From assembly GCA_002386525.1 (NCBI GenBank), contig DGIS01000020.1, positions 148,798 to 206,162 of the forward strand: 57,365 nt of DNA, given 5' to 3'. Position numbers and translations under genes: made by a program. The notes below the pieces were generated by a model. The model made no database searches and was not told the origin of the DNA. It saw only the letters and a program-made list of their open reading frames with translations. The DNA comes from Sphingobacterium sp. UBA4616 (lineage in GTDB: Bacteria; Bacteroidota; Bacteroidia; Sphingobacteriales; Sphingobacteriaceae). Shown one piece after another: positions 7,932-16,718 of this stretch. Position 1 is the stretch's first letter. Each line of letters begins with the position of its first letter.

Positions 7932-10900
7932 ACACGCATTAAGGATATTAATTTGTCTACGTCAACCGGTTTACTAATATAATCGTTTGCGCCAACAGCG
8001 ATCGTTTTTTCGCGATCACCTTTCATTGCTTTTGCCGTCACAGCAATAATAGGAAGATTCGCAAATTTTTTGTTTGCCCTTATTTTTCCAATAGCCTCAT
8101 AACCATCCATAACAGGCATCATAATATCCATTAAAACAAGATCGATCTGGTCATTTCGTTCAAGAATATCCAATGCCTCCTGACCATTATTGGCAATCTC
8201 AATCTTCATATCATAACTTTCAAACGCCGTGCTGAGGGCAAAAATATTCCGCATATCGTCATCTGCTAGTAGTACTGTTTTGGAAGCTAAATTGTTCTCA
8301 GCGATTACAGAGCTCCCCGAATTGTTGAACATCGTGTATTCGTGTTTGTCGCTACGAATTTTATTTAAGAATAAATTTACTTCATCAATTAGACGGTTGT
8401 TTGACTTAGCGGATTTGAGAACCATGGCTTGGCTATGGTGGAGTATTTCAGAAGTCTGCTCTGTACTGAGTTCCATTGCTGTATTGATGATAATCGGTAA
8501 ATTCTTAAATTGATTGTTCGATTTGATTTCGTTCAGGAGTTCAATCCCCGATCTGTCTGGGAGATTTAAGTCCATAATGATACAATCAAATGATTTCTCC
8601 TGATTCAATAAATCGAGTGCTTGTCCCGCATTGAAGGCCTGAAAGATCTGAATATGCTGTTCTTCCAAAGATTGTTTGATAAAATCGCTTTGGATTTCTT
8701 GATCTTCTACCAACAGAATTTTTTTCAGTGGATGACTTGTCGATGTCTTTATTTTTAAGAAAGTTTCGGCCAGAGATTCTTCTGACACTGGTTTGGACAT
8801 AAAGCCGATGGCTCCTGCGGAAATAGGTTCATCATGTAAAAATGTTCCTGCCGACATCATGTGTACTGGGATATCCTTGGTGTTGTCATTTTTTTTCAGG
8901 TTTCGAAGTACTTCCCAACCATCCATTTTGGGCAACATAATATCTAGTATCACCGCGGCAGGTAGTAAATTTTTAGCTTTTTGTAAGCCATCTTTTCCAT
9001 CATAGCTGATGTAGACATCATAACCATTTTGTTCGGCATAGTCTTTTAAAATATCTGCAAAAATAAAGTCGTCCTCAATAATCAGCAATTTATTGTTTTT
9101 TCCATCGTTTTCTATCCCCTGAATTTTTGCAGCAATCGGAGTTTCATTTAGAATTAGCGGCGGATAATTATTTTCATTATCGATAGATGCTACTTTTAAT
9201 AATGGGGTTTGTATTTCCTGTTCTAGTGGAATACTAAAGATGAAGATGCTACCTTCGCCGATTTTGCTGGATAAGGTTATTTTTCCTTTCAATAAATTGG
9301 CGATTTCCCGACAGATCGATAAACCTAAACCAGTGCCGCCATATTTACGGCTTGTTGAACCATCTTCCTGCTTAAAAGCATCGAAGATAAGCTCTTGTTT
9401 TTCAGGGGCGATTCCAATACCGTTATCTTTGACCGTAAAAATAAGATTTTGCGCGTCAGCTTTTATTCCAAAAAAAACTTCTCCTCTTTCACCTGTAAAC
9501 TTAAATGCATTCGATAATAAATTCTTAAGGACTTGTTGTATACGATGTTCATCACCAACAAATTCCTGTGGAGCATTCATATCGACGTCAAGTAGGAAGC
9601 GGATATTTTTGGATGCTGCGGTATCGTTGAAAAAATCTTTAATATAATTTACGAGATAGTTGGTGTTGATCCGTTCTTTTTGTACCTCAACTTTGCCGGA
9701 TTCTATTTTTGCCAAATCCAACAATTCATTGATTAAATGTAAAAGATCTGAGCCGGCACTATGAATGACAGAAGCATATTTAATTTGATCTTCTGTGAGA
9801 TTTTTCTTTTTATTATCCTGAAGCAATTTGGCCAGAATCAGAATACTATTAAGGGGTGTCCGTAATTCATGGCTCATATTGGCCATAAATTCAGATTTAT
9901 ACTTGCTAGATAGCTCTACTTCCTCTATTTTTTGGGCTATCGCCTGACGGGCTTTTTCCAGATCTTCGTTTTGAGCAAAGAGTAGTTTTGCTTTCTCATC
10001 CAACTCATTATTTGTTTGGATCAGTTCTTCTTGCTGCACTCTAAGTTCTTCTTCAGAGGCTTCTAACAGATGCGTTTTATGTATCAGCTCTTCATTCGTT
10101 GTTCTCAACTCTTCCTGTTGAGTCTCCAGTTCTTCGGTTTGTTGTTGAAGTTCCTCATAAAGATCGGCAAGCTTCCCATGCGTTTGGGCCACTTTAATGA
10201 TAACGGCAATGTTATCTTTCGCTTTATTTAAAAAGTTAAATCGCAGTTTTTCGTCTTTCTTGTTGACAACTGGGCAGCATATCTCCATGATACCGACACA
10301 ATGTTTTTCATAAGAAAAAGGAATAATATAAATCTCAGTTTCTACCCGATCTGCCAATGAGGTTTCTAATAAAAGGTGCTTGTTGTTAACATCTTTAATT
10401 TTAACAACCTCATGATTGTTTGCGACCTCTCCTAATATACCGTCATTTTCCTTAAATGTTTGTTTGATATATTGTGTTGCGGAAATGCCGATTTTGTGGC
10501 AAAGCTGATATTCCTGATAATTGTCGTCGAAGATATAAACTGTTCCTCCCAGTGCTCTAGTCGACGAGGCAATCGCCTGTAGGCTTATTTCAGCAATTTT
10601 CTTGTCTGTATAATCTCCACGTAACTGTTCATCGATGCTACTGATTGCATTCAAAATCCAGTTATCATTGTTTGTTTGTTCCTGCAATAGTTGGAGACGG
10701 CTGTTAGACTCCTGCTGACTTTTCACGGTGGCCCTTAGAAATCTTGAGATAGAAGAAATCTTGGAAAGAATATAGAAGAATCCACTTAAGCCTATAGCAA
10801 TGAACAGGTAGGTAATGTATTGGGCTATTTGCAGATCGTTTCTAGATTTTTCTAAAAGATTTCCCCGCTGATCCAATAAGTCTTTTGACATTAGATCGAT

Positions 10901-11350
10901 CTGACCTAATATGGAGGCTTTTTGTTCGTGAATGTGATTGGATCTGAATTGAATTTCTCTTGTATCTGCGATATCTTTTTCAAAGTTATAAAATGCTGAA
11001 ATTTCTTTGCGCAAGCTTTCAATTTTGTTCAATGGGAAATGATAGAAATCATCTTTAAGGCTTAATGAGCGGAGTAGTTCATCGGTTTTTCTTAATTCCA
11101 ATTTGTAGGGAATAAATAGCGAAGCATCTTTCTTATTCAGGTAATCAAGTTTGACATCATTTACTTCGTCTACATTTGATTTAATTTCATTAATAGTATT
11201 AAATCTATTTTCGGCGATTTGAACGATAGTTCGCTCGTTATTTAAATTATGATGCAGCGATATGAAAAAATATAGGGCTGAAAGGAAGATAAGCAAAAAA
11301 GAAATGATCACTCCTAGGGTAATTTGCTTTCTATAGTTTTTTCGATTCAT
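7919..11350 (-). CDS. Membrane hybrid histidine kinase with GAF domain and three receivers
   Basis: A 1143-aa sensor kinase and the first gene of the signalling operon. Order: membrane segment (11-31), an extracytoplasmic helical sensor region (about 35-175, CHASE3-like in size), second membrane segment (178-197), GAF-like domain (about 235-390), a long Glu/Gln-rich coiled coil (395-480), HisKA with SHELRTP (His494), HATPase_c with LLSNAFKFT (611-619), DNGIGI and GGTGLGL (671-677), then REC1 (Asp803), REC2 (Asp927) and REC3 (Asp1075, Lys1127). All three receivers keep the phospho-acceptor Asp. The architecture resembles kinases associated with CheB/CheR in Bacteroidota and cyanobacteria. The signal is unknown. 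Confidence 0.93.
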   Translation of the reverse strand: MNRKNYRKQITLGVIISFLLIFLSALYFFISLHHNLNNERTIVQIAENRFNTINEIKSNVDEVNDVKLDYLNKKDASLFIPYKLELRKTDELLRSLSLKDDFYHFPLNKIESLRKEISAFYNFEKDIADTREIQFRSNHIHEQKASILGQIDLMSKDLLDQRGNLLEKSRNDLQIAQYITYLFIAIGLSGFFYILSKISSISRFLRATVKSQQESNSRLQLLQEQTNNDNWILNAISSIDEQLRGDYTDKKIAEISLQAIASSTRALGGTVYIFDDNYQEYQLCHKIGISATQYIKQTFKENDGILGEVANNHEVVKIKDVNNKHLLLETSLADRVETEIYIIPFSYEKHCVGIMEICCPVVNKKDEKLRFNFLNKAKDNIAVIIKVAQTHGKLADLYEELQQQTEELETQQEELRTTNEELIHKTHLLEASEEELRVQQEELIQTNNELDEKAKLLFAQNEDLEKARQAIAQKIEEVELSSKYKSEFMANMSHELRTPLNSILILAKLLQDNKKKNLTEDQIKYASVIHSAGSDLLHLINELLDLAKIESGKVEVQKERINTNYLVNYIKDFFNDTAASKNIRFLLDVDMNAPQEFVGDEHRIQQVLKNLLSNAFKFTGERGEVFFGIKADAQNLIFTVKDNGIGIAPEKQELIFDAFKQEDGSTSRKYGGTGLGLSICREIANLLKGKITLSSKIGEGSIFIFSIPLEQEIQTPLLKVASIDNENNYPPLILNETPIAAKIQGIENDGKNNKLLIIEDDFIFADILKDYAEQNGYDVYISYDGKDGLQKAKNLLPAAVILDIMLPKMDGWEVLRNLKKNDNTKDIPVHMMSAGTFLHDEPISAGAIGFMSKPVSEESLAETFLKIKTSTSHPLKKILLVEDQEIQSDFIKQSLEEQHIQIFQAFNAGQALDLLNQEKSFDCIIMDLNLPDRSGIELLNEIKSNNQFKNLPIIINTAMELSTEQTSEILHHSQAMVLKSAKSNNRLIDEVNLFLNKIRSDKHEYTMFNNSGSSVIAENNLASKTVLLADDDMRNIFALSTAFESYDMKIEIANNGQEALDILERNDQIDLVLMDIMMPVMDGYEAIGKIRANKKFANLPIIAVTAKAMKGDREKTIAVGANDYISKPVDVDKLISLMRVWLS

Positions 11351-11670
11351 GTGAGAATGAGTTTATCGTTTTACTTTTCTGTAGGTAATGTTTTTTGATT
11401 GTACCTGGGGAAAAAGATATATGTAAAATAACAAAAAAACTTGCTATTAATCAAAAGCTACAATAGAAACAGCGCTATAGAAAAGTCAAGGGGCATCCCA
11501 AATACATTTATATCGACACGACAGTCTTTTTCTATTCCTGATGTGTAGCTCATTATTCGGGCAAGTATAGCATCGTATAAAAAAGTTTGGACTAGGATGC
11601 CAATGGATCAGTTTCAAAAGCTGTGGACTAAACAAATAATTTGGTCAATCTGAACAGGAAAGAAAGTAGG

Positions 11671-11704
11671 TAAAAACAAAACCCTGATGATGGGCACCAG
11701 GGTT
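11671..11704 (-). terminator. Terminator of the candidate small RNA
   Basis: On the minus strand AACCCTG / CAGGGTT (stem at 11680-11686 and 11698-11704) is followed by TTTGTTTTT. The T-tract is on the minus-strand side only, which gives the direction of transcription. Confidence 0.6.
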
Positions 11705-11890
11705 CGTTACTAACCAATTATAAACCTAAATTATGAAAAGACTCTTTAAAGGCCGCTAAACTAAATTAGTTGCCGTTTTTTTTACTATGAAAACTAAAAT
11801 GATTGTTTTTTTATCTTTTGCAAATAAAACGTGAATAACGTCTTTGATTGCTTGCTATTAGTGTTTCATAGTGAGATAACCTTTAATTAT
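11672..11890 (-). ncRNA. Candidate structured small RNA, about 220 nt
   Basis: A minus-strand unit bounded by a near-consensus promoter and a rho-independent terminator. No ORF longer than a few codons is seen. Inside, ACTATGAAA-C-ACTAA (5' part) pairs with TTAGT-TTTCATAGT about 60 bases later: 14 bp with one bulged C (plus-strand positions 11858-11872 and 11784-11797). Smaller hairpins follow (AACTA/TAGTT, then AAAG/CTTT), then the GC-rich terminator. This could be a housekeeping RNA such as 6S RNA or an unnamed regulator; it was not matched to any family. Ends are estimated from promoter and terminator positions. Confidence 0.5.
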
Positions 11891-11896
11891 CTTCAA

Positions 11897-11929
11897 CAAA
11901 GATACAGTAAATATGCAGTAGCTTCCAAA
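11897..11929 (-). promoter_or_regulatory. Promoter for the candidate small RNA
   Basis: TATCTTTG (11897-11904) is an exact TAnnTTTG -7 box, and TTTG (11926-11929) lies 21 bases upstream. This is one of the best -33/-7 pairs in the window. The expected transcription start is near 11890. Confidence 0.6.
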
Positions 11930-12085
11930 TATTTTTTCTAATAAGTTGCTAATACAACTATGTTGTGACACACAAATGATATTTTGACTAATCTGAATAA
12001 TTATTTGACAGGGTTGGTCATTGGATTAATGTCATTACTCGAATTATTTATTAGAAATGCCTTACATTTACAAAAATATATTTTT

Positions 12086-12604
12086 ATGATATTGACCGAA
12101 TTTAAATCGATAAAGGCTTTTGTATTGGATGTGGACGGTGTGTTGACTGACGGAACCGTGCAGGTAAATGAAGACGGACATCAATTGCGCACCTTTAATA
12201 TCAAAGATGGATACGCAATGCAGTTGGCAATCAAAAAAGGTTATCCGATTTTTATAATTACCGGGGGTGGATCGATCGGTGTTGAAATGCGTATGAAAGG
12301 ATTGGGTGTTAGTGAAGTACATTCAAAAGTGAGTGATAAGCTTTCAAAAATGAAAGAACTTGCTTATGCTTACAAGTTGGAATTAAATCAGTTGATGTAC
12401 ATCGGTGACGATGTACCTGATTTCAGCTGCATGAAAGCAGTTGGTGTAGCTGTTTCTCCAGCGGATGGTGTGGAAGAAATTAAGGAAATTTCACATTATG
12501 TGTCTGGTTTTGGCGGCGGTAAGGGGGTTGTGCGTGAAATGATCGAAAAAGTAATGAAAGTGCAGGGCAATTGGTATGAGGATGAAACGATAAAAAGTAT
12601 ATAA
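12086..12604 (+). CDS. kdsC: KdsC-like HAD phosphatase (3-deoxy-D-manno-octulosonate 8-phosphate phosphatase)
   Basis: A 172-aa capless HAD (C0 type) phosphatase, expected to release Pi from KDO-8-phosphate on the lipopolysaccharide core pathway. Visible: motif I LDVDGVLTDG with Asp15 nucleophile and Asp17, motif II Thr59 in IITGG, Lys85, and motif IV GDDVPD (Asp108, Asp109). The frame is open 34 codons further upstream, but the residues before MILTEFKS do not resemble the family, so 12086 is chosen. It is followed 2 bases later by maf. Other C0 HAD sugar-phosphate phosphatases look similar. Confidence 0.85.
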   Translation: MILTEFKSIKAFVLDVDGVLTDGTVQVNEDGHQLRTFNIKDGYAMQLAIKKGYPIFIITGGGSIGVEMRMKGLGVSEVHSKVSDKLSKMKELAYAYKLELNQLMYIGDDVPDFSCMKAVGVAVSPADGVEEIKEISHYVSGFGGGKGVVREMIEKVMKVQGNWYEDETIKSI

Positions 12605-12606
12605 GA

Positions 12607-13185
12607 ATGTTGGAAAATATAAAAAATAGTACAGTGATATTAGGGTCTCAATCCCCCCGGAGAAAACAGTTATTGGCAGGGCTTGGTCTGACATTCGAAG
12701 TTGAGGTAAGGGAGACAGCGGAATCGGTTGATCCAAATCTTTCTGCTATAGAGGCTGTTCGTCAAATCGCTATTTGTAAAGCCGAAGCATTTAGGGATAG
12801 AGTAGATTGTTTGATTATCTGTGCCGATACGGTTGTAGTTTCTGATAAGGGCGAAATTTTGGGTAAACCAAAAGATTCGCAGGAAGCTATAGCAACTTTA
12901 ACAAATTTATCTGGTAAGAAGCATTTGGTATTGACTGCAGTAGCGATCTTGTGGAAAGGCAAGATTAGCACTTTTGTCGAAAAGACAACAGTCTATTTTT
13001 ATGAATTAAATCGGGATGAAATCGAATATTATGTTACTAAATTTGCTCCGTTAGATAAAGCTGGTTCTTATGGAATACAGGAATGGATCGGCTTAATTGC
13101 CATAGAAAAAATAGAGGGAGAATATAATAATGTCGTCGGATTACCAACGGCAAAGCTTTATCAAGAATTGAAAAAATTAGTATAA
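12607..13185 (+). CDS. maf: Maf-family nucleoside triphosphate pyrophosphatase
   Basis: A 192-aa house-cleaning pyrophosphatase acting on non-canonical or excess dTTP/UTP-type nucleotides. Visible: N-terminal GSQSPRRKQLL (residues 13-23), the catalytic ADTVV (Asp74), LGKP and the C-terminal YNNVVGLP segment. The start codon follows the kdsC stop by 2 bases, so the two are co-transcribed. A strong terminator overlaps the stop codon. Confidence 0.93.
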   Translation: MLENIKNSTVILGSQSPRRKQLLAGLGLTFEVEVRETAESVDPNLSAIEAVRQIAICKAEAFRDRVDCLIICADTVVVSDKGEILGKPKDSQEAIATLTNLSGKKHLVLTAVAILWKGKISTFVEKTTVYFYELNRDEIEYYVTKFAPLDKAGSYGIQEWIGLIAIEKIEGEYNNVVGLPTAKLYQELKKLV

Positions 13186-13209
13186 AAAAGCGGCAGAAAC
13201 CGCTTTTTT
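13184..13209. terminator. Bidirectional terminator between maf and the TonB receptor gene
   Basis: AAAAAAGCGG / CCGCTTTTTT hairpin with a 6-base loop. It starts in the maf stop codon and ends 21 bases from the convergent receptor stop, so it can serve both genes. Confidence 0.85.
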
Positions 13210-13229
13210 ATACTAATAGATTTTCATTT

Positions 13230-15815
13230 TTATTTGATGAAATACCGAATACCAGTGTAGAACATGCGTCCTGTTAAAGGCCCCCAAAGCATTGATGTAT
13301 CAAAATAGTGTCCAAAAGGTTGATCTGCTGCGAGGATTGGCATACGTTGGAAATAATTAGATAGATTTTCTCCACCAACATACACGGTCAAATTTTTCTC
13401 TTTCCCAAAAGTTTTGCTAATCTGTGCATTCATTGTCGCGTATGCTTTCGATGCTGTAGGCATCTGATATTCGACAGGGTTTTCAATGGTTGATGGAATG
13501 CGTTTTTGTCCAACCACATTTAATGTATAATCTACACTCCAGCCAGCATGGTGGTTATAGGCTAGGTTGACAAAGCCGCGGTGTTTAGCTAATAGCGGTT
13601 TGGTCTTTCTGCCACTTTCGAAATCAGTCTGCACATCAAGTAGGCGATAGGCCAACCTCGTTTCAAAATGAGGAGCTGGCATAAAACGAAATTCTGTTTG
13701 TAAGCTATTGGAGAAAGAATTTCCAGACAAATTATAGAAATTGATTTCTCGGGGATTTTCATAATCTACGACAACCTGATTAGAGAAGCTGTTATGGAAG
13801 AACTCAACAGATGCCGAAGCCTCTCGTCCAAATATTTGCAAACTTTGGTCTATCGCTATTCCGCTGTTCCACGAAACTTCCGGTTGGAGCCCATAAGCTT
13901 TATCGTATACATTAGGTGATTGAATAATCAATTTTCTGCTACTTGCCAGGACTGCGGTATTCTCTGCAAATATATTTGCTGTACGTTGACCTCGTCCAGA
14001 ACTAGCCCGAATTGTTGTTCCTGAAATCGGCGCATAACGTAAATGTATACGAGGAGTTGTAAACCAACCATACAGGGAGTTGTAGTCTTGGCGTAGACCA
14101 ATGATAGCATCAAACTTTTCTGATGGACTATAGGTATATTCTGCAAATGCGCCCGAAACAACCTCTTTACGTTTGAAGTTTTTGTCTTTTAAGTACCACT
14201 CGTCGTAATTGTCATAATTAACCGATGCTCCAACACGATATTTATGGGCAACAGTTCCGATGATATCTTGAAATAAGAGGTTGGCATAGCCATTTTGTTG
14301 CTCCGAATCGTAGTTATTAAGCCCAAAATAGCTTTTCTGATTATAGTTTGATCCTGCGAGTTGGAGACCAATGCTACGGTGCTTATTTTCGGGGAACACG
14401 TAACCAATTTTGGCAAAACCTTCTACGCGTTCAATATCAAATCCTAAACCATAGCGATTTGTGGTTCCCTTATCTGTCTTTTCGTTGAAATCAATCTGTC
14501 CACCCGTACGGTCATCATTGAGATATTTGACCCCAAATTGTACCATCAGCCCTTTTCCATTTTCATAAAACCAGCGGTTGACACCGGAGAATAAATTACC
14601 CACTGGTATATCTCTAAACCCGTTGTGACTAAAGTTCATAGATTTATTGTACATAAAATTGTCGTGCAATAGGACTGCCGTCGACCAATGTTGACCAATT
14701 TTTTGTGAAAGATTTAAGTTGACATCTGTGCGGCCCATGTTGTTCGCATAGGCATTAAAAAACAATCTTTCCGAATTTTGAGGTTTCTTCAGTTCGACGT
14801 TGATCTGTCCGGCCATGTTTTCGAAACCGTTAGCAACGGAACCTATGCCTTTCGCGATTTGAATTGATTCAATCCATGTTCCTGCAATAGAATTTAAGCC
14901 TAATGGAGAAGCCAGCCCACGCGGCCCGGGTAAGTTTTCGACAGTTAATTGGGTGTAAATACCACTCAGGCCTAGCATCTGAATCTGTTTACTACCTGTT
15001 ACAGCATCAGCACTGACAACATCGACAGAAGCGTTAGTTTCAAAGCTTTCGCTTAAATCACAGCAAGCTGCTTTAAAGAGCTCTTTTCCCGTGAGAACTT
15101 CTAATCGTGCAGGTGTCATACGGTCGATGTAATTTGAGCGTCGTGTTCCTTTAACCTCAACTTCCATCAACACATTACCCTTTGCTGTAATCATAATGAC
15201 TTCATGCAGATCTTTGATGGTGATGGTGTCAGGTTTCATTCCAACGTAACTTACCACCAATTTGTCGAATCCTTCTTTATGGTCTAATTTAAAAACGCCA
15301 TTTTCGTTTGTCCTTGTATTTTTGGTAGGCAGGTTGGCCCAGTGTAAATTGGCTCCAACAATGGGTTTAAGATCCCCCTTTTGGTTTTCTTCAACGACCA
15401 CACCGGTTACTGTATGTGGATGGTCATGGTTATCGGTTGTTATAGTTTTCTTTTCGGGTATTTTGCCATTTTCCAATCGCGGATACATACAACATTCATG
15501 GAGCTTAGCATAGGATTCATCAGTGGCAACTAAGTTGTCTACATCATGGCCAACTTGAGCGATATTTTTCTTGATTGTCTCCAGCTGAACTTTTTGGGAG
15601 TTATATCTGATTTGCAAGAGGTTGTCTCCTGTATTCCAAACGGCCGTTTCTACACCATGCATTTTCGCTGCGGTTTCAATGCGTTTTTTACACATGGCAC
15701 AATTCCCAGCTACGGTAAGCGTCCTCGTACTGTCGGTCTGTGCCTGTACAAATGCCAGAAAAAATAAGGTTAGAATGGTTGTCGTATATATTTTTTTGAA
15801 AATTCGATTCATCAT
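13230..15815 (-). CDS. TonB-dependent receptor with N-terminal HMA-like metal-binding domain
   Basis: An 861-aa outer-membrane receptor. Order: signal peptide (1-26, ending FVQAQ), a heavy-metal-associated-like domain (32-95) with GNCAMC (Cys39, Cys42), a His/Cys stretch HECCMYP (106-112), a carboxypeptidase-regulatory-like beta-sandwich (about 135-215), a TonB plug (about 235-345, with ECCDLSESF-like segment ACCDLSESF) and a C-terminal barrel ending in an aromatic-rich strand. An HMA fold on the periplasmic side suggests binding of copper or another soft metal during uptake. The frame allows eight more upstream codons; the two adjacent ATG codons at 15815/15812 fit the signal peptide better. 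It follows a HYC_CC_PP-like gene on the same strand. Confidence 0.88.
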   Translation of the reverse strand: MMNRIFKKIYTTTILTLFFLAFVQAQTDSTRTLTVAGNCAMCKKRIETAAKMHGVETAVWNTGDNLLQIRYNSQKVQLETIKKNIAQVGHDVDNLVATDESYAKLHECCMYPRLENGKIPEKKTITTDNHDHPHTVTGVVVEENQKGDLKPIVGANLHWANLPTKNTRTNENGVFKLDHKEGFDKLVVSYVGMKPDTITIKDLHEVIMITAKGNVLMEVEVKGTRRSNYIDRMTPARLEVLTGKELFKAACCDLSESFETNASVDVVSADAVTGSKQIQMLGLSGIYTQLTVENLPGPRGLASPLGLNSIAGTWIESIQIAKGIGSVANGFENMAGQINVELKKPQNSERLFFNAYANNMGRTDVNLNLSQKIGQHWSTAVLLHDNFMYNKSMNFSHNGFRDIPVGNLFSGVNRWFYENGKGLMVQFGVKYLNDDRTGGQIDFNEKTDKGTTNRYGLGFDIERVEGFAKIGYVFPENKHRSIGLQLAGSNYNQKSYFGLNNYDSEQQNGYANLLFQDIIGTVAHKYRVGASVNYDNYDEWYLKDKNFKRKEVVSGAFAEYTYSPSEKFDAIIGLRQDYNSLYGWFTTPRIHLRYAPISGTTIRASSGRGQRTANIFAENTAVLASSRKLIIQSPNVYDKAYGLQPEVSWNSGIAIDQSLQIFGREASASVEFFHNSFSNQVVVDYENPREINFYNLSGNSFSNSLQTEFRFMPAPHFETRLAYRLLDVQTDFESGRKTKPLLAKHRGFVNLAYNHHAGWSVDYTLNVVGQKRIPSTIENPVEYQMPTASKAYATMNAQISKTFGKEKNLTVYVGGENLSNYFQRMPILAADQPFGHYFDTSMLWGPLTGRMFYTGIRYFIK

Positions 15816-16081
15816 TTTAATTAAGAGTATTCGCTTCAACTAGCATTTAATTTTTACCTCCATGATATCGCGCAACCATATGCAAGGAGTACGGATTTAT
15901 TTTTTTCAGTTCTACAATTTTTTTGCTGAACGATTTAAAATCCGCTTTTTTTGTTCCGTGATACGCTACGGAAAGATGATTGTTGGGAATAACAGTCTGC
16001 CATTCTTATGAAAATATAAAAATTATACTGCGTTTAAATCAATTCAAGAAAGTGAACTGCGTTCAGTGAAAAGAGGTGATA

Positions 16082-16501
16082 TTAAATTCTAAAATTTTGA
16101 TTGAGAATAAAAACAGGAGGGCTCTGTCTATTGTAGCTCGCAAAACCGGTATACTTTAGTTTAGAAAAATCGTCTTCCTCCCCAGAGAAATGATAATAAT
16201 TAAGTATCCAATGAAGCGTAATTATTGCGGGAGAAAAAGTATTAAAATCAAGATTTTGTGTTACTCTGCTGAAGTTGTCGACCTTCTGTGCTTCGATCTT
16301 AACATCTTTACAGCTTCCTGTTTCATGACAGTGTTTCTGCTGTTTTTTTGTAGACTTGACACAAAGAGGGCAGGCTATATTATGGCTTTCCGATAACGAG
16401 ACACTTTGTGTTTCCCCTTGGCAAAAATGAAGATGCACTGAGGCACCACTTGCTGCGAGCAAATAGAAAAATAAGCCGATAAATAGTGCGATTTTCTTCA
16501 T
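16082..16501 (-). CDS. HYC_CC_PP-like small Cys/His-rich protein
   Basis: A 139-aa exported protein. It has an N-terminal signal peptide (MKKIALFIGLFFYLLAASGA), then HLHFCQGE, CPLC, HCHETGSC and a C-terminal SPPVFILN motif near the end. This pattern of a His/Cys pair, paired cysteines and a terminal PP motif is that of the HYC_CC_PP family seen beside metal-related TonB receptors in Bacteroidota. Function is not established; metal binding is an inference from Cys/His content. The start at 16501 is preferred over a 40-codon upstream extension because it begins the signal peptide. Confidence 0.7.
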   Translation of the reverse strand: MKKIALFIGLFFYLLAASGASVHLHFCQGETQSVSLSESHNIACPLCVKSTKKQQKHCHETGSCKDVKIEAQKVDNFSRVTQNLDFNTFSPAIITLHWILNYYHFSGEEDDFSKLKYTGFASYNRQSPPVFILNQNFRI

Positions 16502-16506
16502 CAAGA

Positions 16507-16514
16507 CAAAAATA
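16507..16514 (-). promoter_or_regulatory. Candidate -7 box abutting the HYC_CC_PP-like start codon
   Basis: TATTTTTG (exact TAnnTTTG) ends 5 bases before the ATG. If used, the mRNA would have almost no 5' leader. No clear -33 box is seen. Confidence 0.35.
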
Positions 16515-16601
16515 CAGAAAATATGCAATTTTTTTTTATAAAATTTTGGATAAATGTTATAACTTGTAGACACAAATGAAAAACCAAAAATAACCAGAGT
16601 T

Positions 16602-16718
16602 ATGTATGTATTATTTATCAATTCGGTCGGCTCATATTTATTAGCTAGCTTTTTGATTGTTGGGGCAGTACTATTATATAAGGGCTTCTACCATCTCGCT
16701 CGTCGTATACAGGAATAA
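16602..16718 (+). CDS. Possible 38-aa single-span membrane protein
   Basis: A short plus-strand ORF in the 432-base gap between the HYC_CC_PP-like and phospholipase genes. It encodes one hydrophobic span (about residues 5-27) followed by a basic tail ending HLARRIQE, a plausible positive-inside topology. It has an ATG start and a clean stop, but no promoter or ribosome-binding site was identified and no family is recognised. The rest of the gap (16719-16933) shows nothing else. Confidence 0.3.
   Translation: MYVLFINSVGSYLLASFLIVGAVLLYKGFYHLARRIQE

Larger units (their letters stand above)
11351..12085. other. 735-base gene-free interval
   Basis: No convincing protein gene. It holds a minus-strand promoter (11897-11929), a structured candidate RNA (11672-11890) with a terminator, and on the opposite strand a nine-codon mini-ORF plus a T-rich hairpin (11750-11782). 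From 11351 to 11670 and from 11930 to 12085 nothing recognisable was seen beyond the presumed leader regions of the flanking genes. Confidence 0.6.

Noticed and set aside
9240..9647. 135-codon plus-strand ORF
   Set aside because: Antisense shadow of the three-receiver kinase gene.
11984..12085. 34-codon N-terminal extension of the KdsC-like protein
   Set aside because: Residues before MILTEFKS do not fit the family, and the HAD motif I would be pushed unusually far in.
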